Below are positions 34,290 through 44,853 of a stretch of 64,000 nucleotides of DNA, piece after piece (positions within the stretch are counted from its first letter, which is position 1; every line of letters starts with the position of its first letter). The notes beneath the pieces are model-generated. The model searched no databases, was not told where the DNA came from, and was given only the letters and a program-made list of their open reading frames with translations. Location: contig NC_080671.1 of assembly GCF_030247195.1 (NCBI RefSeq), positions 212,640,851 through 212,704,850 on the forward strand, in the 5' to 3' direction. The translations under genes and the position numbers were made by a program. This DNA is from Topomyia yanbarensis. Taxonomy: Eukaryota; Arthropoda; Insecta; Diptera; Culicidae.

Positions 34290-35275
34290 TTTTCTTATCT
34301 TAGAGATGCAAAATATACAAAAATAATAATACTGTACTCTAAGCCCTCCTTAAGGGAAATTTTTACTAAATAATCAGAACGGGTTATGAGGCTTTGTCGA
34401 GGAACTAAAGAAGAATATTTTAACCGCTGCGGTTTATTAAGAGAAAAAAAAAAATGTTAGTCCAGGTGTTTACGTTTTGACTTCGTCTCTTCAAAACCAG
34501 AAAAAATATGTGCCGATTTTGTCAATGTCATCGTTTTATCAGCCTGAAATTCGCCTAGGGGCTGATAAAAACGGGTTTTCACTTTATTCAAAAAATTAAA
34601 GGGTTGTGTACAGGACACGACCACGGTGACATTAAAAATGTAGCTTTTTTCAAGAGCGTGCAAATGAATTTTATCTATCACACATATCGACACGTTCTTG
34701 CTCACTCGCCTGTTTTCATATGTTACAATTTTCTATATACCCTTCCCATTACAACATAATTTATTGAAGGTCATTTAGCGGTAATCTATTATTACAATTA
34801 ATCAAGTGTCTCACTAAGTGATTGGCGTTATTTGGCTGATCCATCTAGTAAAAATAGGCTATAGGCCAGAACATATATTCAAAAGAAAAGTTCCATATTG
34901 AGAACTGTGATGAGGAAGCCCACGCCCGCCAACGGAAATATACAGATTCTCCATGAAATATGAAATTTCATTTTCCATTTAAATTTTCAATAATGTACTA
35001 ATAAACTTAAGTACACAATCTTAAGGTTAAGTATTTCTTGATAGATTAGTGGTGGAAAAAAGGAAATTATTTGATAAATTACATTGTTATACAACGTTCG
35101 CACTACCAGTTTAAACGGGTTTTTATGCTATCTTGGTGACATTTTTCTTGTTGCTAATTATTATTACATGTTATAACTCTGTAGTGTAAACATTGTATTG
35201 TTGAACCAATTCTGCAGCGTCTTATGTTATATAGGTGTTTTATGTGGTAATAGGACTGACATAATTATATCTTCA
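34290..35275. other. interior of the hAT-type element, no gene
   Basis: AT-rich, no supported frame. Short open frames here lack any recognisable motif. Confidence 0.4.
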
Positions 35276-35545
35276 GTACAGCGGTGTGTTTCATAATGTA
35301 AAACAGATTTTTTTTTAAATTAAAATCATATACCCAACCGTTCTATTAGTTGTAAACTTTAAAACGCAATTAGAACTGTGTTTTAAATACATAGGGCAGG
35401 ACAGACACTCTGACTGGATAAACTGGGAAAACAATTTTAAGTCCAGTAACGCTTAAGACATGGCTTGAATTTGAATCGAAAAAGAACACCCGCTTAAACC
35501 GCTGCTGGGACGGTAAGTTCTGTTTTAAAATTTTCCGTTGTGTGC
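35276..35545. mobile_element. diverged, truncated relative of the MITE at 16531
   Basis: Shares gttctattagttgtaaac-like text, ttagaactgtgttttaaata, a cagtaacgct block and gttttaaaattttccgtt in the same order as 16650-16890, at clearly lower identity. The ends were not found. Confidence 0.6.
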
Positions 35546-35617
35546 AGTACGAAACAAAAGTGTTGGAAATTAGAAAACAAAAAGTTTTGCTGGGAATGTT
35601 ATTGTTTCCGATGCAAT

Positions 35618-35739
35618 TACACTCAGATTTTTCACGCAGGGAATACAGGCCGTGCAAATGAAAACCGCGTAAATTTAAAAAAACGCGTAAATGATACGCG
35701 GTTTTCAGTTTCAAAATCCGCGTAAAAAACCTGAGTGTA
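35618..35739. mobile_element. 122-bp foldback MITE
   Basis: Ends tacactcag and inverse ctgagtgta, with tttttcacgc / gcgtaaaaa arms and several cgcgtaaa words between. No coding capacity. Confidence 0.6.
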
Positions 35740-35835
35740 CTCTCCTATATAAAATACTACGCTGCTGAACAGTGCAATAACTACAGAAGCACGTTGTCAG
35801 ATGCCTTACTGATAAAAAACATAACCGAAATATAT

Positions 35836-36095
35836 AATCTTGATCTGGGCCACCTGTTCGAAGTTTTAAAAAAGTTTGTTTTCACTTTATGCACTTTATT
35901 TCACTTGATTGACTTAAAACTTAGCGGCCCTGACCGTAGATACATTTATACTGAACCACCACGCTGGTCTAGCAGGTGGTATTTAAGGGAACATTATGCT
36001 GACAAGACTAATGTTTCCACACGAGGCGGTGAGTGGCTTCATGTGCTGACCTAGGCGTCTGCGTTGCTGGTCAGTGTCCAGGTCCCTACGTAATT
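35836..36095 (-). repeat. 3' LTR of the Gypsy provirus
   Basis: In element orientation starts AATTACG and ends AAGATT. Env stops at its very edge (the TGA overlaps the first LTR base). In element orientation the bases just before it are C-rich (cacccccccgatg), so the usual purine tract is not obvious. Confidence 0.92.
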
Positions 36096-37630
36096 CATCG
36101 GGGGGGTGAAAAAGTGTCGTCCTCGGCACTTGATGGGTTGTTTTGATTCGTTGATTTTGACGATCTTCGGCGTTGATTTCTCTTTGTTGCTCTTATATGA
36201 ATTGCTCTTAAATGGAAAAGTATTAAGTAGAGGGTGATGAACAATAAAACAGATGTTAACGAGGTTCCTCCAAGAAGGCTCCATTTCCATTTCCAATCTG
36301 TTTCGTGTCGAAGTGATATTTCGTCTAATTTGCTCCTATTTATTAAGGTAGCTTTTTCTATTTTTTCAACGTCATAGTTTTTGGAAAGTTCGCTTTTTAT
36401 GTTTAGGTTGTGGAAGGCACCTAGAATAGTCTCGTTTTCGGTTATTTTTTCCTTTGATGTAAAGTGGTGACCCATGAAAGCTATTGTGCAGTTGGAGAAT
36501 GATATTACAAGGTTTCCTGATAGATTTCTATTGTGTGGGCCACAGTCGGACTGTAGCTCATTGTTTTGTGCGTTTGTAATGAGCATTTTGTTATTGCTTA
36601 TTAGTAGTGCAGTAGTTTCATTTTTAGTTTCCATTAGACATAGTGGTTCCGTTCCCATGATGAGTGGGTGTATGCAAGAGTCGTTGAATTCTCTGATGTA
36701 GCTTTGCAATTGGACATACTCTTCGGGTTTTGATGTGGTGAAGAGTCGTTTTGCCTGTTTGATCAGAAATTGGGGGTAAGATTTTATAACTGTACCGTTT
36801 TTGTTCAAGGGGTAGATCCGTATGATTGTGGATTTTTCCTTCTCCAATTCTGGAACATGTAATATGTACAGTAAAGTGTTTTCGTTCATTACTAGTTTCG
36901 GTGTAACAAAATTTAGGGCTTCCTCGGGAATATTGAGTTGGACTCCTTGATTGTTGATGATGTCTTTGATTAAGTGAATTTCCTGGCTGGTTAGTATACC
37001 GTTACTAGTGACGTGAATTCTAGAAAATAGCATTGCTTCTTGAAGACTTGTTATAATTTTGTTGAGAGTGTCGATGTTTATAATGGTGGTGATAACGTCT
37101 AGTTCGTCGAGGACGATTTGGTTGATTTGTTGTTTGTCTATTATTTGATTGATTGTGTTTGTAAGAGCTGAGATTCTTTTGTCGATTTGATTGTTGATCT
37201 TCACTTGATGGTTGTTTTCGTTGATAAGTTGGTTGAGGTTTGAGTAAATGATTCGTGAGTCTTCGGCATCTGGACTGCCTGCTATCCATTTCCACATTGT
37301 GCCGATAGCGTCCATTCTTCTGTGTCTCTGGTGCGATGCTGGTTTTATTTGTACAAAATTTGAATACAATTCTCGAATTTTGTGTTTACTTAGTTCGATT
37401 AAAGCATTATTTTTTCTTTGCTTATGGTACACTAAATTTGTGAGTAGGTTGATGGTGACCTCTATTTCTGTTATGTTAATTGGGTGAACAATACGAATGT
37501 TTCCGGTTTAGATTAGGCAGAGGGTTGTTTTTTGCATTAATATTAGATCATTTTGTAGGTTCCGAATAGTTAGTTCTTGGCATGAAATGGTCGAGAATAT
37601 CAAGGTGATTCCTATGTAATATTGGAGCAT
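36095..37630 (-). pseudogene. env-like gene of the Gypsy provirus, stop near the start
   Basis: The ATG at 37630 opens a short hydrophobic signal-like stretch. TAA at 37508-37510 stops it after about 40 codons; the frame then stays open to 36095 (445 codons from the first later start). Seen: MWKWIAGSPDAEDSR near the start, several N-x-S/T sites, Cys pairs, a transmembrane helix (TSVLLFITLYLILFHL) close to the end and a basic cytoplasmic tail. This is the layout of errantivirus Env, a membrane fusion protein related to baculovirus F proteins. In relatives it is made from a spliced mRNA. Broken as it stands. Confidence 0.85.
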
Positions 37631-37659
37631 CTGTAATCAAGGTGTGAAATAGAAATTTG

Positions 37660-40191
37660 TTATGTTTTTTTGCATCTTTTTATTTTGTTTTTGTGTCGCT
37701 TTATACCGCGGTTATTTTTGAATGTTTTGTCTTGTACCTTGTTGGCGTTTGTTTTATTTGCTCTGGCTTGGGTTTTTGTGCGTATATTTGGTATTATAAA
37801 GACTTCTTTCCCTTCTTCTATGACTGGAGGATCTTCTTTGTTTAAATTTCGACTTAAAATTTGTTTTTGTGCTTTTTCCATGTTAAATCTAGCCTTAAGA
37901 AAGAGTTCTTGCGCATCTCTAATTATTTCTTCTGGGTTAACAATATTGTTTTGATTAAATAATATTTCATTCGGGGTGTACTGTGTGGATGAATGTACTG
38001 AGTTGTTGTATAGTGCTACCGATAGTTTTATAATTGATTTTGTGCCCATACCTCTAAATTTCTGTTTATTAGTATTAAATATTTCAATGATTGTGGAGTG
38101 TGCTCTTTCTATTTGCCCATTAGATTCTGATGAGGCGGCGTAACGGATTTGTGATCCTAATTGACTTAGGAAATTTCTTAGTTGTATTGATTGAAAGGTG
38201 GTTTCGTGGTCGGTTACAATTTCTCGAGGAACTCCGAAAGCACTGAAGTATTTTCCTAGCGCTTTCTGAACGTGGACCAGGTTTTTTGATTTTAGCTCTA
38301 TCATTTGTAAATGTTTGGAAAATGAATCGATTAAGGATAAGAAACTGCATTTGTCTATAATGAATATGTCCATATGGACCCTGTCTAAAGGTTTTTCTGT
38401 AATAGGCCTGGGTGATATTTTTATGTTGAAGGGTTTTCTCTCATATTTATGGGTATTGCATGTTTCACATGAATTTACAAACTTTCTAACATTTGGGAAA
38501 AAATACGATCTCCTGATTTTTGCTTCTACTTCTGTTATGCCGCGGTGTGCTCTGTTATGTTCGGTCGCAATTATTTGATTTTGTCGCTCTTCGCTCTGGA
38601 CGTCTTCGACCATTAAATTGGTAAACACGAAATGACCTTTCTGATTAAAATTTTCTCTATAAGATTCTTGTATCATCTGAATGATGTTTTCTGGAGCCAT
38701 AAGGGCTGTCTGTTTTCCGTTGTGGAAGGTTTTCAAAAGTTGTGTAACGTCTTCTTTAGTGAAACTGTTTTTAGACACTATTGTCCTATGATAATTTTGA
38801 AAAAAGGTTTCTCGGATTGTAGTATCTAGACGTGAGATTTTGAAGATAAGCTGGTTTCGGTAGTAATTTATGGGGCGTTCAGAAAAATGAATGAAATAGT
38901 CAGCTGATTCGTCAGCGGAGTGAATGGTTTGGGAGTCAAAGGATTCGGGTGAGTTGTTGGCAGTGGATTCTGCGTCATCTATGTGATCTTCTTGACCTGA
39001 AAGATAGGGAATTATATCATTATTTATTTCATTTACATTTGCTTCGATCGGCATTCTGCTTAACGCGTCGGCCACTACATTTGATTTGCCTTCCCTGTAT
39101 TTTACTTCATAGTCGTAATTTTCTAGATCTAAGCGCCAACGTAAAATTTTTTGATTCTTATCGGAAGTTTTAATGAAAGTAAGAGGTTTGTGATCGGTCA
39201 CTAGTGTGAACTTTTGGCCATATAAATATGGTTTAAACTTGTTTACTGCCCATAGTATGGCTAGAGCCTCTTTTTCGTTGGTAGCATATCGTGATTCTGT
39301 ATCTGACAGTGTTCGGGAAGCGAATGCAATTGGTCTTTCGATATTATCCTGTATTTGTGACAATACAGCACCTAGTGCGTAACCAGATGCGTCTGTTGTA
39401 AGAATAAAAGGTAGATCAAATTGTGGGTATGCCAGTATTTGGTCTGTTGATAGAATTTGTTTGAGTGCATTGAATGCATTTACGTATGAAGAGTCCTGCA
39501 CATCTACTGTTGACTCTTTCTTTAGATATTTTGACATTGGTCGAGTGATCTTTGAAAAATCTTTAATAAATCTCCTGTAGTACCCGACTAATCCAAGGAA
39601 CTGTTTTATTTCCTTTTGATTTTTTGGTATTGGCCACTGAATGATTTTTTCAATTTTTCCTGGGTTTGGTTTTACCCCTTCGGAACTTATAATGTGTCCC
39701 AGAAACTCTGTTTGCTTTCTCAAAAATTCACATTTATCTAACTGTATTTTTAAGTTGTAGTCAGATAAACGTTTTAGAATTAATTCTAAATTTTCTAAGT
39801 GATTATTCAAGTTATATCCGACAATGATTATGTCGTCTAGATATACGTAGCATTTTGTCCCTACGTAGTCTCCCAAAATATCATTCATTGCTCTCTGAAA
39901 GGTAGCAGGAGCGTTTTTGAGACCGAAAGGCATTCTAGTAAATTCAAAATGCCCTTTGTCCGTCGAAAAAGCTGTTTTTTCTACATGTTTCGGATCCATT
40001 GCGATCTGATGGAATCCGGATTTTAAATCTATAGTAGTAAAGTATTCGGACTTCCCTAAGGAGTCCAAGATTTCTTCGATTTGAGGCATGGGATACCTGT
40101 CGTCGATAGTTACGTCGTTGACTTTTCTATAGTCTATTACGACTCTCACCTTTCTCTTGCCTGAGGCGTCCATTTTTTTGGTACGACCCAT
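37660..40191 (-). pseudogene. Gypsy provirus pol, RT-RNase H-integrase
   Basis: 843 codons. RT: VVIDYRKVND near residue 17, YLDD at 117-120. RNase H: TTDASG near 265-270, VTDHKPL near 331. Integrase: His pair near 545-549 and C-x2-C at 575-578, then core Asp near 608, Asp in VTDHETTF and Glu in SNGQIERAH. The C-terminus is basic. The frame begins at a Met that is really inside the protein. The preceding part is in the next frame because an A-run has 7 bases where 8 are needed (40172-40178). It copies the genome and inserts the DNA. Confidence 0.92.
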
Positions 40192-41089
40192 ATTGGTGAA
40201 GAGTAGGGACTTTTGGAAGGTCTAATAATACCGTTGTCTAGCATTTCTTGTATTTGTTCTTGAATGTCACCCTTGAAGTGGTGTGGGTAACGGTAGTTTT
40301 TTGTAAAGATAGGAGAATCGTTGGTGGTTAGAATTTTGTGTTTGGTTGCCGATGTACATGTGAGTTTTTCCCCTTTTTTCTGGATTACAGATTGGTGTTT
40401 TTTCAGAACCCGAATTAGCTCGGTTAGTTCTAATTTTGAAAGGTGGTTTGTTCTGGTGATGTTACTGATATCACTTTCAGATATTGTTTTCGCATGTTTT
40501 ATAGGAAAGGGGGAAAAGGTTTCAAAATTGTTAACTGCTAATTTCAATTTGGGTGTTTTTGTTTGGTTCCTAGATGAGGAGATTATATTTATCGTAGTTT
40601 TATTATTCTCGGCCCTGTAGAGTCCAGGTCGTATGAATGTATTTTTACAAAGCTTTTGGTATGATGGGACGAACCAGTCGCCGTTGTTTGTGGTTTGAAT
40701 GGTTACGAAATGGTTATAAAGTTGTTTAGTGGGGTAGAATTTTGAATAAGAAAATTGTTTATCTGCTATTGTAATGGTTTCGTTCTCGTAGTTTATTTTC
40801 GATTGTAATTTAGCAAGTGTCTCTGATCCTATTAGTCCGTCGAAAAACTGATGAAACTTTAATACGTAGAATGAAAATGGTTTAAAAGCGTTATTAAAAA
40901 GGTCTAGTTTTCCTATTTTTGTGGCGTTATTTGTTCCGTATACATTTTTTATTTGTGTATCCTGTACTAATTTAGTGGATTCCAGGATGTCAGGCGAAAT
41001 TAGATTTTTATTCGCTCCCGTGTCTATTAGAATTTTGAGTTGTTTCTTTGATATTGGGTGAATCGTCTTTAGATAGGGAAGATAATTTA
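40146..41089 (-). pseudogene. Gypsy provirus pol, protease and RT N-terminal part
   Basis: Open from the gag stop region, where LNYLPYLKTIHPISK precedes the protease motif LIDTGANKN (catalytic Asp), to SSPIWVVPKK at the start of RT. It then runs out of frame at WTPQARER and stops at 40146. No ATG is needed: the frame is -1 relative to gag and enters near cgaaaaataac at 41087-41100, consistent with ribosomal -1 frameshifting. The protease processes Gag-Pol. Confidence 0.82.
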
Positions 41090-42322
41090 AGTTATTTTTC
41101 GATTTGTGTTGACCACATGAAAATTTATATCTAGGTCGTCCTCGGATTCAGTGTCCGACTTAGCATCTCCTAAGATCTCGTCTTCGTGTTCGTTTTTCGT
41201 GATTTCATGATTATTTATTACTTTTTTGTTTAGTGTTAGCTTACTTCGTGTAGTCATTGCGTCCATTGGTTCTATTTCGTCTTGTTCTGGTTTGCGGGGT
41301 GTTGATTTGAATTGTTTGGGATGGTTTTGGTTGGATTTACCGGTAGACTGAATATCGAACCCTTTAAATTTTTGATTTTTCTTGTTAGAACTATCAGCGG
41401 CCATGTTGTGTGCTGCTATTTCCTTAGATCTGAATTTACAGAGAAACGCGTAGGCGTCTTCTACATCCTTAGGTCTGGCTGCTTGAGCGTAGCCGAAGTA
41501 TGGTTCAGTTAGTCCGGAGATGAAGGCTGCCAATGCATCTTCATCAATGAAATCGTTTATCGGCTCCCAATTGTTTTTATATTTCTCCTTTTGTTTTGCT
41601 AGGGTTTTAATGTTCTGAATTATTTCTTTAGACTTGTGGTAGTATCTTGCGATACTCATGCCATCAGTCATTCTAAATTGCCATAATTGGCATTTATAAG
41701 TTGAAAGTTCTTGACGATCGCCAAGAGAATTTATTAAAATTTCTTTTATGCTTTCAAAACTGTCGGGGTTACCGGCAAGGCAAATTATGTCTTTGGCTTT
41801 GCCTTGAATTTTGTTGATGACTACAGTGACATACATTTTGAATTGCAATGGTGTCACGTGTTCTTTAAATGCGTTTAGAGTTTCTTCCGCTGTTGTCAGC
41901 CAGGCATTTAACTGTTTAGAATTACCGTCGAATGCGGGTAGCATTTTTATTGGATCAGGTATTTTAAACAATTGTTCGACGTTTGTTGTGGGTTGTAAAA
42001 TAAGCTCCGGTCTGGGTGCTGCCATATTGTTAAAATGTGTTTCAATTTGAGAAAACATGGTATCGTGATCGTTTTGCTTGTTTGCAAATTCATTCATCAT
42101 CTGCATCATTTTTTGTAACTGGGCATTAATTTGCTCCATGTTATCGTCTTTGGTTAAAGACATGGTTTCTATTTCGGGTGTGTTTTCGATGGGGATATGA
42201 GTTAGGTCCCCTGATTCGGCTGAGGAAATACTTTCGTCAGAGTCTGAAGAATCGCAATTGCTGCGTTTGATACTTCTCAACAATGCGCGAGTTTTCTTCA
42301 AGGCGTTAGGTGCTTTTGGCAT
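41087..42322 (-). CDS. Gypsy provirus gag, intact
   Basis: ATG at 42322, 411 codons. N-terminal acidic and serine-rich part, a coiled-coil-like Q/M/N-rich stretch, then a capsid-type helical domain (LPAFDGNSKQLNAWLTTAEE, then GLTEPYFGYAQAARPKDVED). No CCHC knuckle; the end is basic then acidic, as in other errantivirus Gag proteins. It forms the particle shell and binds RNA. No break seen. Confidence 0.9.
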   Translation of the reverse strand: MPKAPNALKKTRALLRSIKRSNCDSSDSDESISSAESGDLTHIPIENTPEIETMSLTKDDNMEQINAQLQKMMQMMNEFANKQNDHDTMFSQIETHFNNMAAPRPELILQPTTNVEQLFKIPDPIKMLPAFDGNSKQLNAWLTTAEETLNAFKEHVTPLQFKMYVTVVINKIQGKAKDIICLAGNPDSFESIKEILINSLGDRQELSTYKCQLWQFRMTDGMSIARYYHKSKEIIQNIKTLAKQKEKYKNNWEPINDFIDEDALAAFISGLTEPYFGYAQAARPKDVEDAYAFLCKFRSKEIAAHNMAADSSNKKNQKFKGFDIQSTGKSNQNHPKQFKSTPRKPEQDEIEPMDAMTTRSKLTLNKKVINNHEITKNEHEDEILGDAKSDTESEDDLDINFHVVNTNRKIT

Positions 42323-42837
42323 TAATGTAGCCTTTGCTTGGGTGTATTTAATTAAATTTTTTGTCAGCGCACACGTTCTCTTAGAACTCGTGTGGCCTCC
42401 GAAAATGTGCTTCGCTTAGAACTTCACAATTTCGTGTGGGGTAGAAGTTCTCTTGGAATGCTTCTTGCCCCAAATGGTTAGTGTTAAATTGAAAATGTGC
42501 TGCCCGAGCCTTTCTTTTAGAGCGGACTTCGGTGCACAGAAAAATTTTACACTACCCAAGGAGAGTCCAATTTCAATCTTAGTTATAACTATTAAGAAAG
42601 TAACAAACTCACCTTTTTGCAATCGTGTTCTGCGGGGTTCACTTGGGTGCTTGATTCTCCTAGTGGACGTCTGAAGCACGCGGCGGAGTCTCAACTCTGT
42701 GTCTCTTTTAGAGGGACGGCAGATGCTAGCACTTTTCACACTTTGTTGAAATGCTTCGCGGGCTCACTCTGGTTGGATTTATCAATCCTAACCTTTGCAC
42801 TGTTTATCGTACTTAGTTTTTACTGTTTCACTAGAAC

Positions 42838-42850
42838 CGCAGGCTGCGCC
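42838..42850 (-). promoter_or_regulatory. primer binding site of the Gypsy provirus
   Basis: In element orientation the 5' LTR ends AAGATT and is followed by GGCGCAGCCTGCG. The GGCGCAG start matches the tRNA-Ser type primer sites used by the 17.6/gypsy group. Confidence 0.65.
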
Positions 42851-43110
42851 AATCTTGATCTGGGCCACCTGTTCGAAGTTTTAAAAAAGTTTGTTTTCAC
42901 TTTATGCACTTTATTTCACTTGATTGACTTAAAACTTAGCGGCCCTGACTGTAGATACATTTATACTGAACCACCACGCTGGTCTAGCAGGTGGTATTTA
43001 AGGGAACATTATGCTGACAAGACTAATGTTTCCACACGAGGCGGTGAGTGGCTTCATGTGCTGACCTAGGCGTCTGCGTTGCTGGTCAGTGTCCAGGTCC
43101 CTACGTAATT
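42851..43110 (-). repeat. 5' LTR of the Gypsy provirus
   Basis: Identical to 35836-36095 but for one base. It should carry the promoter. No clear TATA box was seen; errantiviruses often use initiator elements. Confidence 0.92.
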
Positions 43111-43114
43111 ATAT

Positions 43115-44339
43115 ATATCACATATAACCGAAATATGAAACATATGAAAACCAATAGGCTCTTTACCCTACGCAGCTTCAAAGCGCCGTAAACATGGATT
43201 AACAAGTTACAAGGCACACGCATGCATAAAAATAAATATATTTTTTTCAAACGCAACACTCTTAAGCAGCACACCGTATTGAATTAAATCCAAACCACCC
43301 CACCCACCCACTTTGCAAATCATTCTGTGACACCGTGCTGGTACCCGAAAAATCCGCACACGGCCACCGCTGCCGAAAATGCATAGCGTCTACTGCTTAG
43401 TGTAGTACCTAGACGCTGCAGCCATGATCTTACCCGTTCGACATAAGAACAAAAACTGATTCAAACGGGTACGCGTCACCTCTATTTATAAACTAACCGT
43501 ATATGGTTTAGTTAGTCACTTAGGTGCGAGTGTGTGCGAATGCCAACGTTGCCGAAAATCGATAGCGCTTATTGCATCGCCCGGAGACGATGTTGCTCAT
43601 ATGGGATAAGAGCAACAACTGATTTAAACGGACATGCGTTGCTTCTATTTATGACTTTTCGTTTGCGATTGAGCCACTAACCTACCCTCTAATGACGGCT
43701 GTGCCTGAGAAATCTGCATCACGAATGGTAATTTTCCCTTTTTCGTGAACTTTTTAATTTTACCAATTTTTAAAAGTCTACTTTTATTGGGGAGATATTA
43801 AATTATTACCAATATTTAAGTTAGGTGTTTCTGAATCGGTTGGTGTATGAATGATTAAAATCCATCTAGTAATATCGGAGTTATAAGCGTGCAAACTTTA
43901 CATAGTTTCGTTACATGGGAGATAGTTTAGATTTTAGAATGACACCTAGCCCCAGATAGTGGAGTAAGACATTTTTAATGTCAAAAACGACTAAAACTCT
44001 ATTATGAGGCCGCTCATAAATTACAGTACATATTTAAGGGTAAAAGAAGAAAGTATGAAGCATCTTGTAACATAGTGGAGAGAAGAAACGGAGGAGGGGG
44101 CTAAAAGCTTCCCAACTAGAAAAGGAAATCACACATTGGAAATATGCATGTCCTTTTTAAAATCCAAAATCTTCTAGTTTAAATTAAATTGTGAATGGTC
44201 TAATAATAGTGGTTTAGTAGTTTCTTCAAAATATGTTTTTGCGCGCTAAAAATAATTACACAACAATTACACAATACTTCAAAATTTGTTTTCTTCGCGG
44301 TCAAAATAATTTTGATCACCTTTTGCCGCTTGAAAACAC
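43115..44339. other. interior of the hAT-type element, right side
   Basis: No transposase frame. Two degenerate ~190-bp units follow one another: gccgaaaatgcatagcg (43373) and gccgaaaatcgatagcg (43551). Each is followed by an agagcaacaactgattt-like block and ctctatttat / cttctatttat. Their meaning is unknown. Confidence 0.45.
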
Positions 44340-44853
44340 TGTGCACCTGGGACTCTTCTGTGCACCAACTTTCTCGAAAAGTTGAAAAAATTTTAGTTTG
44401 ACACATCGACCTTCTGCGTATTGAAATGTCCAAAATTATTGATTTTCAACTGCCAACAACTTTCCCTTCAATATAATACACTTTCCCGAAAAGTTGAAAA
44501 AAATTCATTTTGACGCATCGTGGGACTCCGCTGTGCATAGAAAATGTCCAAAACTATTGATTTTCAACTGCCAACAACAAGTCCTTCAATAGGTATTTAT
44601 TTCTAAAAAATTGAAAGTTAACCGCATCAACTTCAACTCCAATAAACGGAAAAGTAACGCAAAATGTATCGCGATAACCGATGAACCGACGATGACGATG
44701 AATACGACGATACAATTATCGACGATGACGATGAAGGCGACGATACATTATCGTTAACGGAGTTTCCGATGACGATACATCGTTACATCGTTAACGAGTA
44801 ACGCCGATAAATTATCGTGAAAAATGTATCTTATTAACAACCCTGTTCGAGAC

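Larger units (their letters stand above)
35836..43110 (-). mobile_element. Gypsy/errantivirus-like provirus, full length, 7,275 bp
   Basis: Two 260-bp LTRs (35836-36095 and 42851-43110) with gag, pol and env between them on the minus strand. The target duplication ATAT (35832-35835 and 43111-43114) fits the AT-rich target preference of errantiviruses. The LTRs differ at one base I could find (35934 region, gaccgt against gactgt), so insertion is recent. It lies inside the hAT-type element. Confidence 0.93.
32934..44845. mobile_element. hAT-type element with ~500-650-bp TIRs, 11,912 bp with inserts
   Basis: Ends CAGGGTTGTTAA and its inverse, flanked by ttcgagac on both sides (32926-32933 and 44846-44853), an exact 8-bp target duplication. 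The arms (about 32934-33575 and 44340-44845) share gttggcagttgaaaatcaa and atagttttggacatttt, repeated as ~130-bp direct subunits, plus catcgtcatcg-rich tips. A 16-G run is at 33207-33222. Without the Gypsy provirus it is about 4.6 kb. I see no transposase frame, so it is non-autonomous or gutted. It split LINE A. Confidence 0.88.

Noticed and set aside
35794..36054. 86-codon open frame on plus, repeated at the end of 42617-43069
   Set aside because: It lies in the Gypsy LTR and is opposite to the element's coding strand.
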